DNA of 64,000 nt. Source: Erythrobacter litoralis (lineage in GTDB: Bacteria > Pseudomonadota > Alphaproteobacteria > Sphingomonadales > Sphingomonadaceae). The stretch lies in NCBI RefSeq assembly GCF_001719165.1, contig NZ_CP017057.1:806001-870000 (forward strand). The letters run 5' to 3'. Both the position numbers and the translations under genes were made by a program. The notes beneath the pieces are model-generated. The model had not been told where the DNA came from and searched no databases. It saw only the letters and a program-made list of their open reading frames with translations. The stretch's first letter is position 1, and each line of letters begins with the position of its first letter. Shown here piece after piece: positions 35,901 to 43,249 of this stretch.

Positions 35901-36589
35901 GGCTGGTTCTGTACCTTGTCCATCGCCGCGAAAACGGTGCGGATGCGATCGCTTTCGATCGGCCCCGGAAAGACCGTGTTCACCCGGATCCCGCGCGGCC
36001 CCAGTTCCTGCGACAACTGGCGCGACAGCGCGTTCAGCGCCGCCTTGGGCACGACATAGGCGGTGCGCCCGTAATAGCGGGTGTGGCTGAAGATGGTGGA
36101 GATGTTCACTATCGCGCCGCCGGTCGGCATCATCGGGGCGGCAATGCGGGCGAGGTTCCAGGTCACGCCAAGCAGGTTGCGCATCGCGTCGCTGGCTGTC
36201 TCGCTTTCACCCGCTGCCTCCATCTCCTCTTTCGAGAAGGGCACGTTGTAAAGCGGCTGCTTCGGCCCCGCCGACCCCGCATTGTTGATGAGAATGTCGA
36301 TGCGGCCATAGTCCGCCTTGATCTTCTTGAAGGCGGCGCGGATCGAATCCGGATCGCCCCCGTCGAGTACTGCCACGTCGACCCGTTCGGGCGAAACGCC
36401 GGTGTCGGCGATCAGCTTCTCGCGCGCTTCCTTGATCCGGCCCTCGGTCCGCCCGGTCATGATGACGAAGGCCCCTTCGCGGGCGAAGGCGCGGCAGATC
36501 TCGCTTCCCAGATTGCCCGCGGCCCCCGTGACTAGCGCGATGCGGTTCGCGAGCCTCCCCCTTCTTGCCTCTCCCTCGGTCTTGCTCAC
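32930..36589 (-). CDS. mcr: Malonyl-CoA reductase, bifunctional
   Basis: A 1219-residue fusion of two SDR halves matching Chloroflexus Mcr (about 1220 residues) block by block. It reduces malonyl-CoA via malonate semialdehyde to 3-hydroxypropionate with NADPH. The first half has TGAAGNLG (residues 21-28) and Tyr178/Lys182 in YVVPKAALNAL. The second has TGGSAGIG (573-580) and Tyr732/Lys736 in YGLSKAGQRAM. The region 840-1219 is the extended domain ending in YRARIYRGTSMTV. In the Chloroflexus enzyme the C-terminal half reduces malonyl-CoA and the N-terminal half the semialdehyde. Its ATG overlaps the pcs stop, so they are coupled. Confidence 0.97.
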   Translation of the reverse strand: MSKTEGEARRGRLANRIALVTGAAGNLGSEICRAFAREGAFVIMTGRTEGRIKEAREKLIADTGVSPERVDVAVLDGGDPDSIRAAFKKIKADYGRIDILINNAGSAGPKQPLYNVPFSKEEMEAAGESETASDAMRNLLGVTWNLARIAAPMMPTGGAIVNISTIFSHTRYYGRTAYVVPKAALNALSRQLSQELGPRGIRVNTVFPGPIESDRIRTVFAAMDKVQNQPENTTADYFTGRMALTRPVNGKLDGKPLPAPADIAGACLFLASEEAGGITGEEIDVTHGLSATRNSSSTYMTRPSMRSLDGAGLAIFVVAGEDWGEALESAKVLIGAGARVRLGLARNADVAQAKARLKAQAIGEELTVTRFARSEPQAMEEALAEFERDAGGPITGAIVLPVKPAGHFSGPLLGAEDRTVDNFMETELVGAIATARSLARYWRAHDDLPSPPRCVFMTNPGDGAGNCFANVLSAGITQLIRIWRNEERVQADNAETGHAVWSNQIVRHTNAEGENIRFAAGHATRVLFREQRIAEIDLKLPASIAEETGARKAMVGFAENITGLHLGKVAFITGGSAGIGGQVARLLALAGAKVMMVARRESELVAARERIVGELQDIGFAGVERRVKIMADVDVSDFASLDKAIDATLEEFGRIDYLINNAGVAGAEDMVVDMEPEAWRFTLDANLISNYHLMSRVVPLMKEQGSGYVLNVSSYFGGEKFLAVAYPNRADYGLSKAGQRAMVENFSAYLGPEVQFNAIAPGPVDGDRLSGTGGKPGLFQRRAKLILENKRLNAVYEAVIEAIRGGAEAEKILTRLSRNSTATLSHDAEAPETLRKLALDFAAQGDGVCTWDQYLLTEGMAQRLLVRLQLGGLLIGSNEWTQYCEPGGATWLKLVPPEDKPFLPAAQVDKVADGVGKGVISQLHLGAMPTEAEVAQATVFFLADRAVSGETFMPSGGLRVERSNTEREMFGSPKPDRIEKMAGKTVWIMGGHLADYVAETIRVMVEDCKVAHVVLITGNAAREKAVRELLPGGIGDDALHVLVAGDAIEQAMDEALGRWGRPTTIVSMPPEPLPETLLDGGKVLPTKQFAKMVEDQVTRHYRVARKASLYDHCQLVLVSPDVPYGSDGAGFALANFVKTSLHAFTATVAVENERLVHDVPVNQINLTRRVRSEEPRDEEEHAEELKRFTRAVLLVGAPLPDAQDSRYRARIYRGTSMTV

Positions 36590-39500
36590 GCATTTTCTCC
36601 GTTATTGGGGCCGGCGCAATGCGCGGCGGCCCAGTATTCGAGCAGTTCGTTCTTCGTCCGCAGGCCGGCCGCTGGCAGCGCGTGGTTGACCACGTAGGTC
36701 GCGCCCGAATGGCGGTTGTCCCACATCGACTGGTGCGCCTCTGGCAGGCCTTCCCATTCGACCAGCGTCGGCTCGGTCACGTCGAGCAGGCCGGCTGCGA
36801 CCATCTCGTTCATGACAGTCACTTCGTAGGCGTTGCACAGGTGCGTGCCGAAGATTTCCGCGGTCGGCATGTAGATCCGCCGCTGCCGGGTCCACACCTG
36901 CGGGGCGTAGAAGGTGTAGCGCCGGCCCTCCATGCTTTCCGCATAGACCACCCGTCCGCCGAACGGCTTCACCAGCGAGGTCGAGACGCCGAGCGTGTCC
37001 TGGCAGGCACGCTCGATCACGAGATCGGGCACGCCGCGCGGATTGCCGGGCGAACGCAGGAGCTTGCCGATCGCCGTGCCGAAGGGTTTCAATGTGTTCT
37101 GCTGGTAGGCCCTGACGCCCGCCTTGAAGCTCTCGATATCCTCGCGCGCGTCGGGCAGGCGGGGAAGCGTGTCGGGCCAGTCGAAATCGGCATCGCGGCG
37201 TTTGAGCCCCTCGATGCTGACGATCCCCTCGACCGCATCCTCGAGGCCCAGCGATTGCAGGAATTCGCGCTGGCCGTCGGTGGTGGTGACGATCACCATG
37301 CGCACCTTGAACAGGCGCGCGGCCTCGATCATTTCGAGGCCCTTCTCGTCTGCGAGCGAGCGGCTCTTCGGCCCGTAATAGAGCAGCACCGATTCCCCGC
37401 CCCGAAGCCCGGCGCGCTCCATGATTTCCTCCGGGCGAACCTCGCCCGGCTTGCCCATGAAGCTGAAATGATAGCCCGATGACGCGCCGTAGAAGGCAAG
37501 GCGGCCCCCTTCGGCCAAGAGCTGGAAACTGCGCGGGAAAGCGCGTTCGCCCGCATGGCTGACGACGAAATCGGCAAGCTTTCCGTCATTGATCGCGCGG
37601 TACTGGTCGAGCAGCGCCTCGCCCTGTGTCTCCCATTCCTTCGCGGCTTCCGGGTCGTCGGGGACGGGGGTGAAGCAGTCGGCGATGGCCGGGTCCTTGC
37701 GGTTGATCGCCCCGACCGCGCCCTGGCTTTTCACGAATTCCACCCGCTCCTCGCTCGAGACGAGGCCGGTCGCGGCGAGGCCGGTGCGGATCGAGGATTT
37801 GAGCGCGTCGAGCCCGGTGCCCGTAGCCGATCCTTCAACGAAGATCGTCTTGCCCGGCGTGATCTGCAAAGTCGTGAACAGGCAGCGTGTCACCGTGCCG
37901 AGATTGAGCGTGTAGGCGCCTGCCTGTTCGAGCGTGAGATCGGCCGGCGGCTTGTGCAATTGCGGGCCCTGCACGGTCAGGAACTGCGCGTGGCTGCCGG
38001 TCTTCGTCTCGTACCCCTGGATCGAAAAGCCCGCATACATCGGGTCCTCGCCCGCAATCGGCGAGAGCAGGTCGCTCGTCCCCGAATAGACCGCGACCAT
38101 GTCGCCGATCTGCAGCCGGCCCTCTTCCTTCAACTCGCTCCCCAACCCGACGACCAGCGCAAGCCCGCCCGATCCTGTGACCTGCACGTCCTCGTCATGC
38201 CCGTCGAAGGGCGAGACGGGGATGCCGGTCAGCGCCCAGATGTCGTTGAAATTGACCTCGGAGGTGAGGAGGTAGATCAGCGCCTCGTTCGCGCGCGGCC
38301 TGGGCGTCTTCACCACCAGTTCGCGCTCGTTCTGCGCAGGCGGGCCGAAGCGCGGTGCACCCGTGTCGGGATCGCGCGCAATGCCGAAGGCAAGCTGATA
38401 GGGCGGAACCGCGGTCACGCCCGGATAGAACGGCGCACCCATCGGCAGAAGATCACCGCTTTCGATCAGGCGGGCCTTCCTCGCATCGTGTTCGTCATAG
38501 ACCCACACCCCGTCGCGGCGGACGGGGAGCGGCGGGCTCTGCTTGTCCATGAATTGCTGGATGCCGCGCTTGCCGCCTTCGGGGTCCATGATCGCCTCGG
38601 CGAAGCGTTCGGCCTCGCGCCGGAGACCTGCATCCATGCCCTTGGTCCAGCCCTCGCGCACGGCATCGAGCGCGCGTGTCCCCGCCTGATCGCGGCCGGC
38701 CCATTCGAGCTGGCGCATTATCCGCTGGAGGAAATCGTCGGCGAGCACCGCGTCGAGGTCGATCGCGGCCGGCTCGCGCCAGGTCTCGGTCGCTTTCCGG
38801 CGCGCGGCGAAGGCCTGGCCGAGCACGCTGTCCTCTGGCGACGCGACATACTCGCGCACCATCGCATGGGCGCGCGAAAGCGCATCGTCGGAGCCTTCGA
38901 CCAGAGCGTCGATCGCGCCCAATGCCAGCGCCTTGTCCGCCTCGATCGCCCGCCCGCCGAGGATCATTTCGAGCGCGTCGCGCAAGCCTTCCTCGCCCCG
39001 CCGGTCGGCAAGGAGGCGCGGCAGGCGCTGCGTCCCGCCATAGCCGGGCAGCAGGCGCAGATTGATTTCTGGCTGACCGAAACGCGCGCGCGGCTCTGCG
39101 ACGCGGTAATGGCAGGCAAGCGCGAATTCCATGCCCCCGCCAAGCGCCACGCCCTGGATCGCGGCGACGCACGGCTTGCCCATGGTCTCGATCGTGTGGA
39201 AGGCGAGCTGCGCGTTGTCGGGCAGGGCTTTCGCTTCCTCGGCGCTGTTCACCTCCTCGAGCATCTGGCGGATATCCGCGCCCGCGACGAAGCTCGCGGT
39301 GCCGCTGCCCGTGAAGACGCAGGCGACGACGTCGTCCTTGCGCGCGAGGTGCTCGGCGATGATGACGAGTTCGTCCAATGCGCGTTCGTTGAGCGCGTTG
39401 ACCGGCGGATTGGCGACGGTGACGGTCGCGACCCGCTTGCCCGGCGCAACCGTGTTGTACTGGACGGTGAAGAAGCGATAGCGCTCGAACAGCGACTGGC

Positions 39501-42054
39501 TGTCCGAAAGGTCCTGCCGCCGCTTCCACGCTTCGACCGCGCGCCGCAATTCGTCGAGGCTTTCGGGGTTGCGCAGGGTCGAGACGTCGCCGACATCGCC
39601 GCCTTCGACGACGGCGCGGACCATGCGGCGGACATATTTGCCTGAGCGGGTTTCGGGAAATTCTGCAAGCTCGATGAAGTCCGAAGGCACCGCGACCGCA
39701 CCTTTCTCGGTGCGGACGAGATCGGTCAGGCGGCGGCGGTCGTCCTGCGTCAGGCGGCGGCCTTCGACCGGCGTAACGAAGGCGACCGGGGTCACGCCCT
39801 TCTGGCTGTGCGGTGCGCCGATGACGATGACATTGCCTACGGGGGAGGCGGCATCCAAGGACTTGTCGCGCAGGATCGCGCCCTCGATTTCCTCGGTCCC
39901 GATGCGGTGACCGGAGACGTTGATGACATCGTCCGAGCGCCCGTGGAGCGAGAAGGAGCCGTCCGGGTGGCGCATGGCGAAATCGCCCTGGGTATAGGCC
40001 CAGGTGCCGCGCCAGCGCTTCCAGTAGGTCTCGCCATAGCGCGCCGTGTCGCCGCGCCATTGGGGGTTCACGCGGGCCGCGCCGTCCGTGACTTCGACAT
40101 CGAAATGGCCCACGTCGCCCCAGATCGTGCGGGTGAGATAGGGGTAGGGGAGCGCAATGACGATCTCGCCCTTCTCCCCTTCCTCCGCCGGGCGCCACGG
40201 CGCTCCGCCATCGTCCTTGCGGTCATAACCGCTCGTCTCGGCGGAGCAGGTGCCGTCCGCATCCTCGACCCAGACATCGCCCATGATCCACGGCAGGGGG
40301 TAGGTGTGCGCGTTCGCCTCCAGCGGGAAGCCCTCGGACCCGGCGAAATGGGTCCAGGCAATGCCGCCATGCTCGGTCGCCCAGTAGGAATTGATGTAGC
40401 GCTGCGTGACATGCTCCATCGCGAAGGCCTGCACCGCGGGCGAAACCGGCTCGGCGCAGAAGGTCGCGCATTTCAGGGACGACAGGTCGTAGCGCTGGAT
40501 GTCCTTCAAATTCTCCGGGTTCTGCATCACCGATTTCAGGAAGGTGACGCCCGCCTTGAAGATGGTGACGCCATACCGCTCGATCGTCGCGGCGAAGCGG
40601 CCCGCATGAGGGAAGACCGGCGAACCCTCGGTGACGATCGTGGTGACGCGCGTCAGCAGCGCGGCGGCGATGAGATAGCTCTGCCCTGTGATCCAGCCCG
40701 GATCGGCGACGACATAAAGGACGTCCCCCGGCTCCGCGCCAAAAGCGGCGGGCATGGTTTCCGCGACGCCGCTCGCATAGCCGCCATGGACATGGACGAC
40801 GCCCTTGGGCTTTCCGGTCGAGCCCGAAGTGTAGATGATGAAATTGGGATATTCGGCATCGACCGGCAGGACCGGCGATCCCGCCCAGATCGCGCGCACC
40901 AAATCGGCATCGGGAAGGGCGAGCAGTGCCTCTTCGTCCGCGACATCGAAGCCTGCTTCGCGCGCGGCGGCGAGGATCTCCTCGCCCGCCTTGTCCGTGA
41001 GATCGTGGCTCCAGTGGTCGCGGTCCGCGTTCCACGGCAGGTCGGGCTGGGCGGTGTGCTTGACGACGACCACTGCGTCGACCCGCTCGGGCGAGGCGAC
41101 CAGCGCCTCGGCAATGGCGATGCGAAGCTGCGCCGCCTGTTTCGGCGTCAGGGCATCGCCGCCCAGTTCGCCCGAGCCGATGGCGGTGAGCGCCTTGCCC
41201 ACGCCGCGCATTACGTCGGACCGTTCGACCGTCACCTCGCCGTCCAGCACGTCTTCGACCGTGCGTCGGATGAGGTCGGCCTGCGCGCCCGAAACGGCCA
41301 GGTTCTCGTCCGCCAGCGCCTTGTCGAGCAGGTCGAGCGCAACCGGCACGGCGATGAAATTGTCGAGCGCGGGGTCGGTGTAGCTCGGCTTGAACGGGAC
41401 CATCTGCGCGTTGCGGAAAGATCCGTCTGCGGTGACGATGACCCGCGCCCCGGCATCGGCGATGCGGTCGGACAGGGTCTTGTCGCTGAAGCCGCCGAAG
41501 ACGGGCGTGTAGACCACGCCCATGCGCTTGGCGCCTTCGGTCCAGTAGATCTGTTCGGGAATGCTCGGCATGTTGAGCGCGATCCGGTCGCCCGGCTTGA
41601 CGCCCAGCGCCTTAAGCGCAAGCGCGCATTTCGCGCTTTCGAGCAGCAGCTTGCGGCGCGACACGGTTTCCGAATCGACCGGGCCGCCGCGCCCGCCATC
41701 GCTCGCCATGTTCCAGCGATCGCCTTCGTAGATCAGCGCCGCTTCCCCGCCGTGCCCCGCAAGCACGTGGCGGTCGACCTCGTTGAAGGCGGTGCTGGTC
41801 AGCCCGCCCTCGAACCAGCGCCAATTGGGCGGATCGTCGTCGTTGAAGGCCCGGTCCCAGGGCTCGAAGCTTTCGGGCCAGTCGAAGGCCATGGCCTCAC
41901 CGGTTCTGCCGTCCCAGCCGCTCCAGCTTGCAGCTTCCTCGTCATAGAAAGCCCATGCTCCGTTCGCCCCCGCATCGCGCACGAACCAGCAGATGCGTCG
42001 TCTTGCGATGGCGCCATGAAACGCGCCCGGATCGGCGCGGCAGTCGGATTGCAT
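36586..42054 (-). CDS. pcs: Propionyl-CoA synthase, trifunctional
   Basis: An 1822-residue fusion converting 3-hydroxypropionate to propionyl-CoA. The acyl-CoA synthetase part (about 1-840) has IIYTSGSTGKPKG at 406-418 and the catalytic Lys806 in ETRSGKYVRR. The crotonase part (about 860-1150) has VAGADIRQML and GVALGGGMEFALACH. The reductase part (about 1240-1822) has the NADPH loop EGSATGTGLDALK (1406 onward). The multidomain design channels reactive acrylyl-CoA. Alignment with Chloroflexus begins at about residue 8 (ADPGAFHGAIAR), supporting this start although no clear ribosome site precedes it. Confidence 0.97.
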   Translation of the reverse strand: MQSDCRADPGAFHGAIARRRICWFVRDAGANGAWAFYDEEAASWSGWDGRTGEAMAFDWPESFEPWDRAFNDDDPPNWRWFEGGLTSTAFNEVDRHVLAGHGGEAALIYEGDRWNMASDGGRGGPVDSETVSRRKLLLESAKCALALKALGVKPGDRIALNMPSIPEQIYWTEGAKRMGVVYTPVFGGFSDKTLSDRIADAGARVIVTADGSFRNAQMVPFKPSYTDPALDNFIAVPVALDLLDKALADENLAVSGAQADLIRRTVEDVLDGEVTVERSDVMRGVGKALTAIGSGELGGDALTPKQAAQLRIAIAEALVASPERVDAVVVVKHTAQPDLPWNADRDHWSHDLTDKAGEEILAAAREAGFDVADEEALLALPDADLVRAIWAGSPVLPVDAEYPNFIIYTSGSTGKPKGVVHVHGGYASGVAETMPAAFGAEPGDVLYVVADPGWITGQSYLIAAALLTRVTTIVTEGSPVFPHAGRFAATIERYGVTIFKAGVTFLKSVMQNPENLKDIQRYDLSSLKCATFCAEPVSPAVQAFAMEHVTQRYINSYWATEHGGIAWTHFAGSEGFPLEANAHTYPLPWIMGDVWVEDADGTCSAETSGYDRKDDGGAPWRPAEEGEKGEIVIALPYPYLTRTIWGDVGHFDVEVTDGAARVNPQWRGDTARYGETYWKRWRGTWAYTQGDFAMRHPDGSFSLHGRSDDVINVSGHRIGTEEIEGAILRDKSLDAASPVGNVIVIGAPHSQKGVTPVAFVTPVEGRRLTQDDRRRLTDLVRTEKGAVAVPSDFIELAEFPETRSGKYVRRMVRAVVEGGDVGDVSTLRNPESLDELRRAVEAWKRRQDLSDSQSLFERYRFFTVQYNTVAPGKRVATVTVANPPVNALNERALDELVIIAEHLARKDDVVACVFTGSGTASFVAGADIRQMLEEVNSAEEAKALPDNAQLAFHTIETMGKPCVAAIQGVALGGGMEFALACHYRVAEPRARFGQPEINLRLLPGYGGTQRLPRLLADRRGEEGLRDALEMILGGRAIEADKALALGAIDALVEGSDDALSRAHAMVREYVASPEDSVLGQAFAARRKATETWREPAAIDLDAVLADDFLQRIMRQLEWAGRDQAGTRALDAVREGWTKGMDAGLRREAERFAEAIMDPEGGKRGIQQFMDKQSPPLPVRRDGVWVYDEHDARKARLIESGDLLPMGAPFYPGVTAVPPYQLAFGIARDPDTGAPRFGPPAQNERELVVKTPRPRANEALIYLLTSEVNFNDIWALTGIPVSPFDGHDEDVQVTGSGGLALVVGLGSELKEEGRLQIGDMVAVYSGTSDLLSPIAGEDPMYAGFSIQGYETKTGSHAQFLTVQGPQLHKPPADLTLEQAGAYTLNLGTVTRCLFTTLQITPGKTIFVEGSATGTGLDALKSSIRTGLAATGLVSSEERVEFVKSQGAVGAINRKDPAIADCFTPVPDDPEAAKEWETQGEALLDQYRAINDGKLADFVVSHAGERAFPRSFQLLAEGGRLAFYGASSGYHFSFMGKPGEVRPEEIMERAGLRGGESVLLYYGPKSRSLADEKGLEMIEAARLFKVRMVIVTTTDGQREFLQSLGLEDAVEGIVSIEGLKRRDADFDWPDTLPRLPDAREDIESFKAGVRAYQQNTLKPFGTAIGKLLRSPGNPRGVPDLVIERACQDTLGVSTSLVKPFGGRVVYAESMEGRRYTFYAPQVWTRQRRIYMPTAEIFGTHLCNAYEVTVMNEMVAAGLLDVTEPTLVEWEGLPEAHQSMWDNRHSGATYVVNHALPAAGLRTKNELLEYWAAAHCAGPNNGENA

Positions 42055-42159
42055 GCGAGCGAATGCACCGCGATCCGCGATGCGGCCCGCGCCCGGCGAT
42101 GCGGCAGGCTGCGCCTGCGCCTTTGACGATGCCTCGGTCGAAGCCCCCTCCCCTGTTCG

Positions 42160-42183
42160 TAACCCCGTTGTCCTTAACCCCGT
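42160..42183. repeat. Direct repeat TAACCCCGT, two copies, 15-base period
   Basis: Identical 9-mers at 42160-42168 and 42175-42183 lie between the pcs start and the promoter candidate, about 110-130 bases upstream of the ATG. The spacing is not a whole number of helical turns. A binding site is possible but unproven. Confidence 0.5.
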
Positions 42184-42205
42184 CGGGTTCTTGCTTTCGT
42201 TACAC

Positions 42206-42230
42206 TACGCGAAAGATTCGCGAAAGTTCC
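42206..42230 (-). promoter_or_regulatory. Possible EcfG-like promoter of pcs-mcr with overlapping direct repeats
   Basis: On the minus strand GGAAC (42230-42226) is followed after 16 bases by CGTA (42209-42206), close to the EcfG consensus GGAAC-N16/17-CGTT. The spacer contains both copies of the CGCGAAAG repeat, 11 bases apart, which could be a regulator site. The implied leader to the pcs ATG is about 145 bases. Motif inspection only. Confidence 0.35.
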
Positions 42231-42434
42231 TTGCACGGCCTGGGCGCAGCCGTTTTGTTTATGTCTTTCGGGGCTTTAAAGGGGGGCGCGCAAACCGTCC
42301 CGGCGCGTCGATGCGCGACAGGGCGTGGCGTGGCCGGGTCCGGTCGATCCCTGATGGGCGGTCCTTGGCCGTGAAATGTCGCCCTTGTCCAATAGGCCGC
42401 TCCTGTCGAAAGCTAATCAAAGGAGGTCGCAAAC

Positions 42435-42521
42435 GTGCAGTTCGCGCAAGCTTTGTCGCTTGGCGCTCCGTTGAGGAAAGACTGCCAAGAGATCCTGCGG
42501 GATCAGAAGAAGAACCTATGA
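42435..42521 (+). CDS. 28-residue leader ORF ahead of the Crp/Fnr gene
   Basis: GTG at 42435 is preceded by AAAGGAGGT (42419-42427) with a 7-base spacer, the best Shine-Dalgarno in the window. The 28-codon frame (MQFAQALSLGAPLRKDCQEI then LRDQKKNL) ends in TGA at 42519-42521, overlapping the ATG of the regulator gene (42518) as ATGA. The regulator itself has only a weak AGAAGAAG site, so its translation probably depends on ribosomes finishing this leader. No homologue is recognised. Confidence 0.55.
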   Translation: MQFAQALSLGAPLRKDCQEILRDQKKNL

Positions 42522-43249
42522 ACCCTCTGGTTTCCGCCATTGAACGCCATGTCGAGCTTTCCCCGAAGGAGCGCGAGGCTGTCGAATCCCTGCGCGAGGC
42601 CCCGCTGGTGCGCGTGCCCGCGCGCCAGACGACTCTCAGCGAAGGGGACAATCCCAGGGTCGTTCGCCTCCTGTCGCAGGGCTGGGCCTATCGTTTCAAG
42701 GACCTGCCCGACGGGCGTCGCCAGATCGTCGGCCTGCTGCTGCCCGGAGATTTCTTCGATCTCGGCGTTCGGCTGGTGGATGAGATGGACCATTCGATCG
42801 CCGCGCTAACCCCGATCGCCTATCACGCGATCCCGCCCGAAACGATCGACCGGCTCGCCCGCGAATATCCCCGGATCGCCGATGCATTCGCGCGGCACGA
42901 ACATGTCAGCACCTCGATCCACCGCGAATGGCTGCTCAACCTGGGGCGACGCAACGCGTTCGAGCGGCTCGCCCATCTCTTCCTCGAAATCTTCATGCGC
43001 CTGCGCGCGAGCGGCTCCGCGCGTGAGCGGGAATGCGATTGCCCGCTGACCCAGAACGATCTCGCCGATGCGACGGGCGTTACCTCGGTCCACCTCAATC
43101 GCACCATGCAGGAGCTGCGGCGCGAGGGGCTGGTCGAACTGAAATCGAAACGGCTCTTCATTCGCGACTATGACCGGCTTACACAGGTCGCGATGTTCAA
43201 TCCGAATTACCTCCAGATCGGGCGCGAGACCAGGCACCTGGCGCAATGA
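42518..43249 (+). CDS. Crp/Fnr-family transcription regulator
   Basis: A 243-residue regulator: a cyclic-nucleotide-type beta-barrel (about residues 25-115, with LLSQGWAYRFKDLPDGRRQIVGLLLPGDFFDL), a dimerisation helix, and a winged helix (LTQNDLADATGVTSVHLNRTMQELRREGLVEL). The N-terminal cysteines that hold an Fe-S cluster in Fnr are absent, and no classical cAMP pocket is obvious, so its signal is unknown. Divergent from pcs-mcr, it is a candidate regulator of those genes. Its stop overlaps the HWE kinase start. Confidence 0.92.
   Translation: MNPLVSAIERHVELSPKEREAVESLREAPLVRVPARQTTLSEGDNPRVVRLLSQGWAYRFKDLPDGRRQIVGLLLPGDFFDLGVRLVDEMDHSIAALTPIAYHAIPPETIDRLAREYPRIADAFARHEHVSTSIHREWLLNLGRRNAFERLAHLFLEIFMRLRASGSARERECDCPLTQNDLADATGVTSVHLNRTMQELRREGLVELKSKRLFIRDYDRLTQVAMFNPNYLQIGRETRHLAQ

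Larger units (their letters stand above)
42055..42434. other. Divergent regulatory region between pcs and the Crp/Fnr operon
   Basis: About 380 bases with no other gene. It contains two 9-base direct repeats (TAACCCCGT at 42160-42168 and 42175-42183), two 8-base direct repeats (CGCGAAAG at 42208-42215 and 42219-42226) around the palindrome TTCGCGAA (42217-42224), and an EcfG-like promoter candidate facing pcs. It should hold the promoters of both operons. Confidence 0.6.

Noticed and set aside
32930..36589. Reading this gene as a tandem FabG-type fatty-acid reductase fusion
   Set aside because: Length, the long central and C-terminal domains and the coupling to propionyl-CoA synthase match malonyl-CoA reductase instead.
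37555..42126. Two very long plus-strand frames (696 and 772 codons) opposite pcs
   Set aside because: They mirror the propionyl-CoA synthase gene, whose domains are unmistakable, and show no protein-like motifs.
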